Origin: CAVRQM01 sp963756975
GTDB taxonomy: Bacteria > Pseudomonadota > Alphaproteobacteria > Acetobacterales > Acetobacteraceae
Direction of reading: 5' to 3'
Assembly (NCBI GenBank): GCA_963756975.1
Contig: CAVWPS010000001.1
Location: 186,001 to 250,000, forward strand
Length of the DNA: 64,000 nucleotides
Of the stretch, positions 35,734 through 44,490 are shown piece after piece (position 1 is the first letter of the stretch; each line of letters opens with the position of its first letter). Made by a program: the position numbers and the translations under genes. Below the pieces are notes generated by a model, which searched no databases, was not told the origin of the DNA, and saw nothing but the letters and a program-made list of their open reading frames with translations.

Positions 35734-36636
35734 ATGTTCGACTGGGATGACGTCCGTTATTTCCTGGCCGTCGCGCGCGGAGGCTCGGCGCGGGCTGCCG
35801 CCGAGCGGCTCGGGGTCAACCATGCGACCGTGCTGCGACGCATCGCGCAGCTCGAGGACCGGCTCGGGGCGCAGATGTTCGAGAAGCTGCCGTCGGGCTA
35901 CCGCCTGACGGAAGCGGGCGAGGAGGTGCTCGAACTCGCGGACCAGATGGAAGCGTCGTCGCACCAGCTCGAGACGCGCGTCTTGGGGCGCGACCAGAGC
36001 GTGCGCGGGCTTTTGCGGGTGACGCTGGCACCGCCCCTCGCGACACATCTGCTGATGCCGGACCTCGCCGATTTCGCGGCTCTGCATCCGGACATCGAGA
36101 TGGACATCGTGTCGACCGGCGAGCTGGCGAACCTGACCAACCGAGACGCCGAGGTCGCGATCCGCGTCGTCTACGATCCCAAAACACTGCCGCTCAACCT
36201 TCACGGCCTGAAAGGGCCGGACGTGTTCGGCGGCGTCTATATCTCGCGCCACCGGCTGGAAGCGTGGCGTGCGGGTGCGCAAAATCCCGTCCGGTGGATC
36301 GTTATCAGCCGTTATGGCGTCCCGGAATGGGCCGGCGAGGGTGACATTCGGACGCAGGGCGTTCCGTTCAGGGTCACGGACAGTGAGGCGCAGATCGCGG
36401 CGGTCCGGCAAGGGCTCGGTATGACGGCGCTGCCGTGCTTCGTGGGCGATGCCGACGCGCGGCTGGCGAGGGTGCCGGGCACCCGCCTGCAGATGCACGG
36501 AACGCTCTGGCTTCTGACGCAGGGGGAGACACGCAAGACGAAGCGCGTGCGGCTGTTTACGGAGTTCGTATCCGGCAGGCTCGCCGCGTACGCCCCGCTT
36601 CTCGCGGGTATCGCCGCGCCGGCGAAGCCCGAATAG
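35734..36636 (+). CDS. LysR-family transcriptional regulator
   Basis: 300 residues from ATG 35734 (MFDWDDVRYFLAVARGGSAR); 35701 would add 11 residues. Winged HTH at residues 1-60 with RAAAERLGVNHATVLRRIAQLEDRLG and FEKLPSGYRLTEAGEEVL, then a linker helix and the effector domain beginning RGLLRVTLAPPLATHLLMP. The type seen next to oxidoreductases in many proteobacteria; the effector is unknown. It is divergent from the SDR/F420-like pair and convergent with the zinc alcohol dehydrogenase. Confidence 0.9.
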   Translation: MFDWDDVRYFLAVARGGSARAAAERLGVNHATVLRRIAQLEDRLGAQMFEKLPSGYRLTEAGEEVLELADQMEASSHQLETRVLGRDQSVRGLLRVTLAPPLATHLLMPDLADFAALHPDIEMDIVSTGELANLTNRDAEVAIRVVYDPKTLPLNLHGLKGPDVFGGVYISRHRLEAWRAGAQNPVRWIVISRYGVPEWAGEGDIRTQGVPFRVTDSEAQIAAVRQGLGMTALPCFVGDADARLARVPGTRLQMHGTLWLLTQGETRKTKRVRLFTEFVSGRLAAYAPLLAGIAAPAKPE

Positions 36637-36638
36637 GT

Positions 36639-36667
36639 GCCTCGCCCGGGTCGAACCCGAGCGAGGC
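36639..36667. terminator. Bidirectional hairpin terminator candidate
   Basis: Outer arms GCCTCGC (36639-36645) and GCGAGGC (36661-36667), inner arms CGGGT (36647-36651) and ACCCG (36655-36659), loop CGA, with one C/A mismatch. It lies exactly between the convergent stops of LysR (36636) and the alcohol dehydrogenase (36676). No T tract. Confidence 0.65.
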
Positions 36668-36675
36668 GATCGGCG

Positions 36676-37725
36676 TCAGGCGTTCAGCGTCGCCATGTCG
36701 ATCACGAACCGATACTTCACGTCGCTTTTCAGCATGCGCGTGTAGGACGGCTCGATATCGGCCATCTTGATCATCTCGATGTCGGCCGTGATCCCCTTGG
36801 ACGCGCAGAAATCCAGCATCTCCTGCGTCTCCGGAATGCCGCCGATCAGCGAGCCCGCGAACGTGCGGCGCTTCATGATCAGGTGGAACACCTGCGTCGG
36901 CAGCGGCTCCGGCGGCGCGCCGACCTGGATCAGGGCACCGTCCCGCTTCAGCGTCGCGAGATAGGCGTTGATGTCGTGCGCGGCGGATACCGTGTCGATG
37001 ATCAGGTCGAGCGTGCTGGCGCACTTCGCCATCGCGTCGGCATCCTTGGAGATCACCACCGACGTCGCGCCCAGCCGGCGCGCGTCCTCGGTCTTGCCGG
37101 CGGACGTGGTGAACAGCGTCACCTCGGCCCCCATCGCGGCGGCGAGCTTGACGGCCATGTGCCCGAGCCCGCCGAGACCGACGACGCCGACCTTCTTGCC
37201 CGGCCCGGCGCCCCAATGTTTTAGCGGCGAGTAGGTGGTGATGCCGGCGCACAGCAGCGGTGCCGCGCCGGCCGGGTCCATGCCCTCGGGGATGCGAAGC
37301 ACGAAGCCCTGATCGACGACGATCTGGTTGGAATAGCCGCCCTGGGTGATGCGGCCGTCGACGCGGTCCGGGTCGCCGTAGGTGCCGGTGAACGTGTTCT
37401 CGCAAAACTGCTGGAACCCGTCGCGGCACGAATTGCAGGTCCGGCAACTGTCGACCATGCAGCCGACGCCGACCATCTGGCCGACCTTGTAGTCGCGCAC
37501 CTCGGAGCCGACCTCGGCCACGCGGCCGACGATCTCGTGGCCCGGGGTCAGCGGGAAGTTGGAGTTGCCCCATTCGGCACGCACCGCGTGCAGGTCCGAA
37601 TGGCAGACGCCGCAAAACATGATGTCGATGCGAACGTCGGTCGGCAGCGGGTCGCGCCGCTCGAACGTCCAATGGGCGAGCGGGCGGGAGGGCTCGGCGG
37701 CGGCATAGCCGGTGCAGGTCAGCAT
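36676..37725 (-). CDS. Zinc-dependent alcohol dehydrogenase, YahK/AdhA-like (NADP-dependent)
   Basis: 349 residues. Catalytic zinc ligands in FCGVCHSDLH and LTPGHEIVG plus a later Cys in PLLCAGITTYSPLKHW; structural zinc in DSCRTCNSCRDGFQQFC; NAD(P) loop GVVGLGGLGHMAVKLAAAMG. The blocks C-G-V-C-H-S-D and GTYGDPDRVDGRITQGGYSN are those of broad-range aldehyde reductases (YahK, cinnamyl-alcohol type). It reduces aldehydes to alcohols with NADPH. The start ATG is 59 bp from the serS stop. Relationship to the LysR cluster is only positional. Confidence 0.9.
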   Translation of the reverse strand: MLTCTGYAAAEPSRPLAHWTFERRDPLPTDVRIDIMFCGVCHSDLHAVRAEWGNSNFPLTPGHEIVGRVAEVGSEVRDYKVGQMVGVGCMVDSCRTCNSCRDGFQQFCENTFTGTYGDPDRVDGRITQGGYSNQIVVDQGFVLRIPEGMDPAGAAPLLCAGITTYSPLKHWGAGPGKKVGVVGLGGLGHMAVKLAAAMGAEVTLFTTSAGKTEDARRLGATSVVISKDADAMAKCASTLDLIIDTVSAAHDINAYLATLKRDGALIQVGAPPEPLPTQVFHLIMKRRTFAGSLIGGIPETQEMLDFCASKGITADIEMIKMADIEPSYTRMLKSDVKYRFVIDMATLNA

Positions 37726-37778
37726 AGGGGTCGTGTCCTCAGGATTGCGGATGTTTCATGCTGCCATGCGGGATGGCA

Positions 37779-37795
37779 CGCCAATCAGGTTGGCG
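37779..37795 (-). terminator. Short hairpin overlapping the serS stop codon
   Basis: CGCCAA (37779-37784) and TTGGCG (37790-37795) with a 5-base loop that contains the serS stop (TGA on the minus strand, 37785-37787). The stem is short and lacks a T tract; weak terminator or incidental. Confidence 0.3.
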
Positions 37796-39052
37796 CGATC
37801 ACCGACATGTCACTCATGTAGCGGCGAAGAACGTCGGGAATCACGACCGAACCGTCCGCCTGCTGATAGTTTTCCAGCACCGCGATCAGGGCGCGCCCGA
37901 CCGCGACGCCCGATCCGTTCAGCGTGTGCAGGTGCGACACGGTGCCGTCGGCCGCGCGCCATCGTGCGTTCATCCGGCGCGCCTGGAACGCGCGCATGGT
38001 CGAGCAGGAGCTGATTTCGCGATACGCCCCCTGCCCCGGCAGCCAGACTTCGAGGTCGTAGGTTTTCGCCGAACCGAACCCGGTATCGCCGGCGCAGAGC
38101 AGCATCCTTCGGTAAGGCAGACCGAGCAGTTCGAGCACCTTTTCGGCGCAGGACGTCATGCGCTCATGCTCGGCGTCGCTGTCCTCGGGGCGGACGAGGC
38201 TGACCAGCTCGACCTTCTTGAACTGGTGCTGACGCAGCATCCCGCGCGTGTCGCGGCCGGCCGAGCCCGCCTCGGACCGAAAGCAATCGGACAGGGCGGC
38301 AAGCCGGATCGGCAGGCGGGCTTCGGGGACGATGTTGCCGGCCTCGGTATTGGTGAGCGGCACTTCGGCGGTCGGGATCAGCCAGCGGCCGTCCGTCGTG
38401 CGGAACAGGTCGTCGGCGAATTTCGGCAGCTGGTTGGTGCCGTAGACGGCCGCGTCGTTGACCAGCAGCGGCACCGAGACTTCGGTGTAGCCGTGCTCGG
38501 TCGTGTGCAGGTCGATCATGAACTGGCCGAGCGCGCGTTCGAGGCGGGCGAGTGCGCCCTTTCAGCAGCGTGAAGCGGCTACCGGAGAGTTTCGCGGCGG
38601 TGGCGAAATCCATCAGGCCGAGCGCTTCGCCGATCTCGAAGTGCTCGCGGCCCTTTTGGGTGTCGGGCGTTCCGACGGTTTTAAGTTGCAGGTTGTCGGC
38701 TTCGTCCCGCGCCGTCCGGGACGGCGTCGTCCATGACGTTCGGCAACGGGTCGAGCAGCTCTTTCAGCCGCGCCTCCGCATCGCGAGCGGTCTCGGCACT
38801 GGCCGCGACCAGCGCTTCGAGCCGGATGCTTTCGGCTTCCAGCGCGCTCGTGTCCTCGGCCTTGCGTTTGGCGAGCCCGACCTCGCGGGACACGCGCTTG
38901 CGGTCCGACTGCCACCGCTCGCCGGTCGTGATGGCAGCGCGGCGCGCTTCGTCGAGGGCGATCAGCGAGTCCGCGATCGGCGGCAGGCCGCGGCGGGCCA
39001 TGGCCGCGTCGAAGTTCTGGGGCTGCTCGCGGATCGATTTGATATCGTGCAC
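37785..39052 (-). CDS. serS: Seryl-tRNA synthetase, broken by two frameshifts
   Basis: Essential class II synthetase charging tRNA-Ser. N-terminal coiled-coil arm from ATG 39052 (MHDIKSIREQPQNFDAAMAR...), then ...DAVPDG; frame 2 gives DEADNLQLKTVGTPDTQKG through FTLLKG; frame 3 gives ALARLERALGQFMIDLHTTE to the end. Motif 2 FRSEAGSAGRDTRGMLRQHQ and motif 3 around EISSCSTMRAFQARR are intact. Both breaks are one extra base in a GGG run (plus-strand CCC at 38706-38708 and 38557-38559). The repaired protein is about 422 residues, the normal length. A cell could not live without it, so sequence error is much likelier than decay. Confidence 0.9.
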
Positions 39053-39092
39053 TCGACACTCACTGCTCGGGGCGGAAACTGGTCAGTGCCTT

Positions 39093-39188
39093 CTCCCTCT
39101 CCCCCCGGGAGAGGGCCGGGGTGAGGGTCTCGGCACCGCGGGGGCTCGCGGCACCCCTCACCCCGCCCTCTCCCGAGGGAGAGGGAGA
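39093..39188. repeat. REP-like intergenic palindromic repeat, copy 4 (tail-out pair)
   Basis: Two units in the opposite arrangement to copies 1, 2, 5 and 6. The first ends ...GGCCGGGGTGAGGG and the second begins CCCTCACCCCGCCC, so the conserved flanks face each other across about 27 bp. It lies between tatC (end 39198) and serS (start 39052) on the minus strand. Confidence 0.83.
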
Positions 39189-39197
39189 AGCAAAATG

Positions 39198-39974
39198 TTA
39201 GTCGTCGACCGGCTTCGGCTCGACGATCTTGGCCGCGATGATCGACACCTCGTAGAGCAGGATCAGCGGCAGCGCCAAGCCGCACTGGGTGATCACGTCG
39301 GGCGGGGCCAGCACGGCGGCGATGACGAACATGCCGACATAGGCGTAGCGCCGGACCTTCTTCAGCCCCTTGCTCGACACGATGCCGACCTTGGCCATCA
39401 GCGACAGCGCGACCGGCAATTCGAACGCGACGCCGAACGCGAACACCAGCTTCATCACGAGGTCGAGGTATTCGCTGACCTTCGGCAACACCTTGATCGG
39501 CAGCCCGCCCGCGCCGTCCGTCGTCGCGAACGACACGAAGAACGCGAACGCGATCGGGAACACGAAATAGTAGGCGAGTGCCGCGCCCATGATGAACAGG
39601 ACAGGAGTTGCCAGCAGGAACGGCGCGAACGCGCGCTTTTCGCTGCGGTACAGGCCGGGCGCGACGAACATCCAGATCTGCGTCGCGATCACCGGGAAGG
39701 CGAAGAACGCCGCCCCGAACAGCGCCACCCGGAGGAAGGTGAAGAAGCCTTCCGTCAGCGAGGTGAAGATCATCTCCGCCGTGCCGCCGTGCCGGATCAG
39801 CACGCTCGCCAGCGGGGCCGCGAGGAAGCGGTAGATCGCGGCGCTGAAATGGTAGCAGACGACGAACGCGACGATGAACGTCACCGCGGACCACAGCAGC
39901 CGCCGTCGCAGCTCGACCAGATGCTCGAGCAGCGGCATCGGCTTGTCGTCGATCACATCGTCGGCGGTCGCCAA
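39198..39974 (-). CDS. tatC: Sec-independent protein translocase subunit TatC
   Basis: 258 residues with six hydrophobic segments. N-terminal MPLLEHLVELRRRLLWSAV carries the conserved H-L-x-E-L-R-x-R, then FTSLTEGFFTFLRVALF, FPVIATQIWMFVAPGLYRSEKR (conserved F-x-x-P-G-L-x-x-x-E-R), and FAFGVAFELPVAL. TatC is the polytopic receptor for twin-arginine signal peptides. It lies 10 bp after tatB on the same strand and is separated from serS by a REP-like repeat. Confidence 0.95.
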   Translation of the reverse strand: MATADDVIDDKPMPLLEHLVELRRRLLWSAVTFIVAFVVCYHFSAAIYRFLAAPLASVLIRHGGTAEMIFTSLTEGFFTFLRVALFGAAFFAFPVIATQIWMFVAPGLYRSEKRAFAPFLLATPVLFIMGAALAYYFVFPIAFAFFVSFATTDGAGGLPIKVLPKVSEYLDLVMKLVFAFGVAFELPVALSLMAKVGIVSSKGLKKVRRYAYVGMFVIAAVLAPPDVITQCGLALPLILLYEVSIIAAKIVEPKPVDD

Positions 39975-39984
39975 ATTCCGCGCC

Positions 39985-40515
39985 TCAGGTCGCGTCGGGC
40001 GGAACGAACGCCGGCGGCGCAGCGTGATCCACTTCGCGCAACCCGAGCGGCACCGCGGCCGGCGGCGGGATGAAGGCGGGCGGCCCGTCGCTCACGGGTG
40101 CCAGTTCGACGTGGCCCGTCGTCTCGGGCGTCACGATGTCGGCCAGCGGTGTCGCGGCGACATGGATCGTCGGGTTGGCACCGGTCGCGATCGTGCTCGC
40201 ACCCCAATCGGCGACCGGGTTCTCGGTCATGGTGGCGCGAATGGTCCCGTCGGCGTCGACCGCCTTCGTGATCTCGCCCTTCAGGTCGAAGCGCCGGATT
40301 TCGTTGAACGTCTGGCGCATCTCCGACATCGCACCCGTGCTGTCGGCCTCGCGCACCATCGAGTCGACATGGCCCTGGAACTCGCCGGCCATTTTTCGCG
40401 CCTTACGCAATAGATCGCTGATCGTGCGGATGGCCACGGGCAGGTCCTTGGGCCCGATGAGCACCATCGCCACGACGCCGATCAGGCCGATTTCCGTCCA
40501 CGCCAATCCGAACAT
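39985..40515 (-). CDS. tatB: Sec-independent protein translocase subunit TatB
   Basis: 176 residues. One N-terminal membrane helix, MFGLAWTEIGLIGVVAMVLI, with the Glu and the hinge GPKDLPVAIR typical of TatB. An amphipathic helix follows, then a long charged and Pro-rich tail (LAPVSDGPPAFIPPPAAVP). TatB works with TatC as the signal-peptide receptor. In most alphaproteobacteria tatA precedes tatB here, but scpB is directly upstream and no tatA is in the window. Length and the longer tail favour TatB over TatA. Confidence 0.88.
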   Translation of the reverse strand: MFGLAWTEIGLIGVVAMVLIGPKDLPVAIRTISDLLRKARKMAGEFQGHVDSMVREADSTGAMSEMRQTFNEIRRFDLKGEITKAVDADGTIRATMTENPVADWGASTIATGANPTIHVAATPLADIVTPETTGHVELAPVSDGPPAFIPPPAAVPLGLREVDHAAPPAFVPPDAT

Positions 40516-40554
40516 GCGGCTTCCCTAGCAGGGATGCCGGTTGTGCGAAACCGG

Positions 40555-41119
40555 CTACGGCGGCGTGACGTCGGCTGCGTCCCCGGATGCATGGCCGGGC
40601 GGGGCGATTGTGGGTGCCTCGACCATCAAATCCTCGCGCCGGGGCAGGTCGCGCAGGGTGTTCAGGCCGAACTGGGTCAGGAACGCGGGCGTCGTGCCCC
40701 ATAGCGTCGGCCGCCCCGGAACCTCGCGCCGCCCCTGGCTCGCGATCAGCCCCGAGTTCGAGCAGCGCGTCGAGCGTCGCCTGGGACAGGCTGGCACCGC
40801 GCATCTCCTCGATCTCGGCCCGCGTGCACGGCTGGTGGTAGGCGACGATCGCCAGCACCTCCATCGCCACGCGCGGCAGCCGGCGCGGCACGCTGACCAC
40901 TTTCCGCAGCGCCGCCGCGAGGTCGGGTGCCGTGCGGAACTGCCAGCCGCCGCCGACCTCGATCAGTTCGATCCCACGGCCCGCGTAGAGCGCGACCAAC
41001 TCGGCCAGCACCGCGTCGGCGTCCACCCCGTCCGGCAGCGCCTGCCCGAGTGCCCGCGCCGTCACCGGGGCGGCGGCGGCGAACAGGATTGCCTCGGCAA
41101 GCCGCAGCTCCTCGGTCAA
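40555..41119 (-). CDS. scpB: Segregation and condensation protein B, frameshifted
   Basis: ScpB binds ScpA and SMC in chromosome condensation and segregation. Winged-helix blocks: LRLAEAILFAAAAPVTARAL, then EVLAIVAYHQPCTRAEIEEM, RGASLSQATLDALLELG, and in the next frame LIASQGRREVPGRPTLWGTT and FLTQFGLNTLRDLP. The break is one extra G in a GGGG run (plus-strand CCCC 40750-40753); repaired length is about 187 residues. The likely start is TTG at 41119-41117, overlapping the scpA stop as TTGA. Downstream neighbour is tatB. Confidence 0.83.
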
Positions 41120-41875
41120 GGCAGCGGCCGCAGCATGATCGGGCCGAAGCTCGAATCCTGGCGCAGCACGATGGCCCCGTTGCGCGCCATCTCCAGCCCC
41201 GCGACCAGCGTGCTCGCCATGGCCGCGCGGCGTTGCGGCTCGCTCGGGCGCGGCAGGTCCGGCAGGAACCGCTCGAGCATCGCCCAGACCGAGCCGTCGG
41301 CGGGCAGTCCGCCGACCATGCGCCCGAGCCGTTCCAGCGCGTCCTGCACCGTCCAGACCGTCAGCGGCTCGACCCGCATCGTCCGCAGCCCGGCGGCGCG
41401 GCGTGCGGCGACGAGGTAGGCGCGCAGCAACGCGGGCAGGTCGGCGCGCAGGCGGGAGCGGTCGACCTCGCGAAAATCCTCGAACTCGCCGCGCGAGAAC
41501 ACGTCCTGGCCGAGCTGCGGCCGCTGCCCGAGCCAGCCGGACGGCGACCCGCATCGCGGCAAGGTTCGCGAGACGGGCGGCCAGGCTGTCGGCGGCGGCC
41601 TCGCCCTCCTCCGCCGCCTCGGTCCCGGCCGGCAGCAGCAGCCGCGATTTCAGCCATGCGAGCCAGGCCGCCATGACGAGCCAGTCGGCCGCGAGTTCGA
41701 GGCGCACCTTTCGCGCGCCCTCGATGACGGCGAGGAACTGCTCGACCAGGCTCAGGATCGAGATTTTGGCGAGGTCGACCTTCTGCGCACGCCCGAGGTC
41801 GAGCAGCAGGTCGAGCGGCCCCTCGAACCCGTCGAGCCGCAGGTGCAGCGCGTTTCCGTCAGCCGCCGGGTCCAT
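41116..41875 (-). CDS. scpA: Segregation and condensation protein A, frameshifted
   Basis: ScpA is the kleisin bridging SMC heads. N-terminal LHLRLDGFEGPLDLLLDLGR and KVDLAKISILSLVEQFLAVI, helical AADWLVMAAWLAWLKSRLLL, then after a break the second half: LGQRPQLGQDVFSRGEFEDF and the C-terminal winged helix ending FGPIMLRPLP. Removing one C at about 41536 restores VAVR-W-LGQRPQLGQ and a protein of about 252 residues. ATG 41875 overlaps the 3' end of the site-2 protease gene by 17 bp. Confidence 0.85.
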
Positions 41876-42611
41876 GGCCCTCGTCCTCGTCGTCGTCGGA
41901 CGGCATTCCGTTGCCCGCCGCCCGCAGCAGGCCGCCGATCACGGGGCGGATCGCGCCGGAATACAGATTGCCGACAGGATCGAATTTGACGTGCGCGATG
42001 TCGTTCAGGAAACCGGGCAGCAGGTAGATCACGACCAGCACGATGATCAGCCCGCCCCGTTCGAGCTTCGCCCAGCGCAGCGCCAGCGGTTCCGGCAGCA
42101 GCCCGACCGCGATCCGGCCGCCGTCGAGCGGCGGGATCGGGATCAGGTTGAACAGGCCGAGCGCCACGTTGGACAGGATGAAATAGTAGATCAGGTCGCC
42201 GACATCGTTCTGCGCGACGGCCGGGACGAACGGCAGGATGTGGGCGGCGAGTGCCCCGATATACGCGAGCAGAAGGTTCATCGCGGGACCGGCGGCGGCC
42301 ACGATCATCATGCCCCGGCGCGGATTGCGGAACCGCCAGCTCGCGACGGGCACCGGTTTCGCCCAGCCGAACATGAACGCGACCCGGCCGATGGTCAGAA
42401 GCTGGCCCAGTAGCAGCGCCCCCGGCAGCAGGATGGTGCCGACCCGGTCGACATGCACCAGCGGGTTCAGCGACAGCCGGCCGGCGCGCTTCGCGGTGTC
42501 GTCGCCGAGCGCCCACGCGGCATAGCCGTGCGCCGCCTCGTGCAGGGTGATCGCGACGATGGTCGGCACCACGGCGATGATCAGCGAGACGATGGTGGCG
42601 ACGTTCAGCAT
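41859..42611 (-). CDS. Site-2 protease family intramembrane zinc metalloprotease (M50)
   Basis: 250 residues, about six hydrophobic segments. Catalytic HEAAHGYAAW (H-E-x-x-H) in the first segments, LSLNPLVHVDRVGT, and the third zinc ligand in NLIPIPPLDGGR (N-x-x-P-x-x-x-L-D-G). These are the small SREBF-type S2P proteins found next to scpA in alphaproteobacteria; substrate unknown. The ATG at 42609-42611 places the first membrane helix at once; upstream in-frame codons are not needed. The acidic tail (SDDDEDEGHGPGG) overlaps the scpA start. Confidence 0.9.
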   Translation of the reverse strand: MLNVATIVSLIIAVVPTIVAITLHEAAHGYAAWALGDDTAKRAGRLSLNPLVHVDRVGTILLPGALLLGQLLTIGRVAFMFGWAKPVPVASWRFRNPRRGMMIVAAAGPAMNLLLAYIGALAAHILPFVPAVAQNDVGDLIYYFILSNVALGLFNLIPIPPLDGGRIAVGLLPEPLALRWAKLERGGLIIVLVVIYLLPGFLNDIAHVKFDPVGNLYSGAIRPVIGGLLRAAGNGMPSDDDEDEGHGPGG

Positions 42612-42655
42612 GGCGGCTACGTCTAGCGGGTGACGCGCGGTTTCGGCCAGAGCGC

Positions 42656-42736
42656 CCCTCACCCCGGCCCTCTCCCAAGGGAGAGGGAGACGTGCTGCTC
42701 CCTCTCCCGACTTCTGGGAGAGGGCCGGGGTGAGGG
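42656..42736. repeat. REP-like intergenic palindromic repeat, copy 5 (tail-in pair)
   Basis: CCCTCACCCCGGCCC with hairpin, then a second hairpin ending GGCCGGGGTGAGGG. It lies between nagZ (stop at 42738, one base away) and the site-2 protease start (42611), both minus strand. Confidence 0.85.
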
Positions 42737-42737
42737 T

Positions 42738-43725
42738 CTAGGCCAGCAACCCGTCCCGCTCCGCCCGCAGCGCCGCCACGTCCAACTCCCGCCGAGCCCT
42801 CCCGGCCGCATTGCGCGCCGCCGCCAGCCGGGCCACCGCCTCGGCGGACAATTCGGGGCACGCGGCCAGCACCTCGCGGTTCGCCTCGAACTCGCCACGG
42901 CAGAACATCGCGACGTCGCACCCGGCCTGCAGCGCCGCCACGGCACGCGCCGCGTACGGGCCGGAAATCGCCCCCATGTTCAGATCGTCGCTGACCAGCA
43001 CGCCGGAAAACCGGAGCCGGCCACGGATCGTGTGCGCGATAATGTGCGCCGACAGCGTGGCGGGCCTAGAATCCTCGGCGCGGTAGACGACGTGCGCGGT
43101 CATCAGCCAGCCCATCCACGACACCGGCGCGAACGCGGCCAGATCGGCGTCATCCAGCCCGTCCACCACCGGCAGTGTCGCGTGCGAATCGGCCATCGCC
43201 CGCCCGTGCCCCGGCGCGTGTTTGGCCACCGGCTGCACCCCGGCCGCGAGCAGCCCGTCGGCCATCGCCGCGCCGAGTGTCGCGACATGCGTCGGGTCGC
43301 CGCCGAACGCGCGGTCGCCGATGATGCCGTGCCCCTCCGGCCGCAACAGGTCCAGCACCGGGGCGCACACGACGTCGAACCCGGCCGTCGCGGCCTCGGC
43401 CCCGATCAGCGCCCCCTGCAGCCACGCGGCCCGCTTGCCGGCGGCCGGATCGCGGTCATGCAGCGCGCCGATCGACGGCGACGGCGGGATGGCCGGACCA
43501 GTGCGGCGGACGCAGCCGCTGCACCCGGCCGCCCTCCTGATCGACCATCAGCACCGCGTGCTCGGGCAGCACGCGGCGCAATTCGGCCACAAGGCCGGCG
43601 AGCTGCGCGGGGGTTTCGACGTTGCGGCCGAACAGGATGACGCCCGCCGGCCGTGTCGCGGCCAGCAGATGCGCCTCCTCGGCGGTCAGCCGGGGCCCGG
43701 AAACCCCGACGATGGCGGCTTTCAG
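42738..43725 (-). CDS. nagZ: Beta-N-acetylhexosaminidase NagZ (glycoside hydrolase family 3), frameshifted, CTG start
   Basis: NagZ removes N-acetylglucosamine from cell-wall recycling products. N-terminal KAAIVGVSGPRLTAEEAHLL, PAGVILFGRNVETPAQLAGL, VDQEGGRVQRLRPPHW; second frame IGALHDRDPAAGKRAAW, the catalytic loop KHAPGHGRAMADSH (His base, Asp), LSAHII and FSGVLVSDDLNMGAI. One extra base near 43495-43496 (TCCGG for TCGG) explains the break; repaired length is about 329. Homologues begin MKAAIVGVSG; here the first codon is CTG at 43725-43723, overlapping the SPOR stop as CTGA. Either a rare CTG start or another sequence error. Confidence 0.85.
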
Positions 43726-44468
43726 GAGTGGGCCAGCGTGCAGACGGTGCCCTTCTGGCGGACCTGCTCGCAGAACGCCGTCGCCGTCGCGATCGTCGCG
43801 AAACCGCCGGTGCGAAGGCGGTAGAACGTCTTGCCGTCATGCTCGGCGCGCGCGATCGCGGGCTGCCGCGTGCTCAGCAGGTCGGGCATCTTGTGCTGCA
43901 GCCGCTGCCACTCGGTCATCGCGGCCTGCTCGCTGTCGAGTGCGCCGAGCTGAACCTGCGCCGCACCGGCCACGACGGCCTGCGCGGGTGCGACCGGCGA
44001 GTGGCTCACGACGGGCGGGGCGGCAGCAGGCGGCGGCGCGGCGGCGGCAATCTGCGGGGCGGCGGCGGGCGCGGGCGCGGCGACAGGCACGGCGGCGACG
44101 GCGGGTGCCGCGTTCAGCTTGTCGGCCTCGTTCTTGAGTGTCTGGGGGGCCGGAACCTCGGGCGGCGGGGCCAGCGCGTCGGTGGCGCTCGCGGTCGCGT
44201 CGTCGGCCCCGTCCGGCAGCGTCGGCTGCACGTCCGGCTTGGTGCGCCAGGGCTTCGCGTCGGCATGGACCACCGGCACGCCGCCGCCGTGATGGCCGCC
44301 GGCCACCGCCCATACGCCGACCAGCACCAGCAGCACGGCTCCGATGCCGCCCGCCAGCATGACCATGCGGCGCGTGTCGCCGTCCACGCGGGCCCGTGGG
44401 CGTCGCGAACGGTAGCTGGCCTCGGCCGGCGTCATGTGGGGCATCGGGATGTCGAGATCGTTCGGCAC
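43722..44468 (-). CDS. SPOR-domain membrane protein
   Basis: 248 residues from GTG 44468, preceded by a GGGGG site. Cytoplasmic N-terminus (VPNDLDIPMPHMTPAEASYRS), one membrane helix MVMLAGGIGAVLLVLVGVW at about residues 43-66, a long Ala/Pro-rich periplasmic linker, and a C-terminal SPOR domain: VQLGALDSEQAAMTEWQRLQ through TFYRLRTGGFATIATATAF. SPOR domains bind denuded peptidoglycan glycans at division sites. The gene sits between argS and nagZ, the conserved alphaproteobacterial order. Confidence 0.9.
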   Translation of the reverse strand: MPNDLDIPMPHMTPAEASYRSRRPRARVDGDTRRMVMLAGGIGAVLLVLVGVWAVAGGHHGGGVPVVHADAKPWRTKPDVQPTLPDGADDATASATDALAPPPEVPAPQTLKNEADKLNAAPAVAAVPVAAPAPAAAPQIAAAAPPPAAAPPVVSHSPVAPAQAVVAGAAQVQLGALDSEQAAMTEWQRLQHKMPDLLSTRQPAIARAEHDGKTFYRLRTGGFATIATATAFCEQVRQKGTVCTLAHS

Positions 44469-44490
44469 GTAAAAACCCCCAATGGCGCGA

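Noticed and set aside
34809..36636. LysR-SDR-F420 cluster as part of an F420 biosynthetic system
   Set aside because: No fbi/cof genes are visible; F420-reductase-like Rossmann proteins are common in organisms without F420.
37785..39052. serS as a real pseudogene
   Set aside because: All catalytic motifs are intact over three frames, the gene is essential, and each break is one base in a GGG run.
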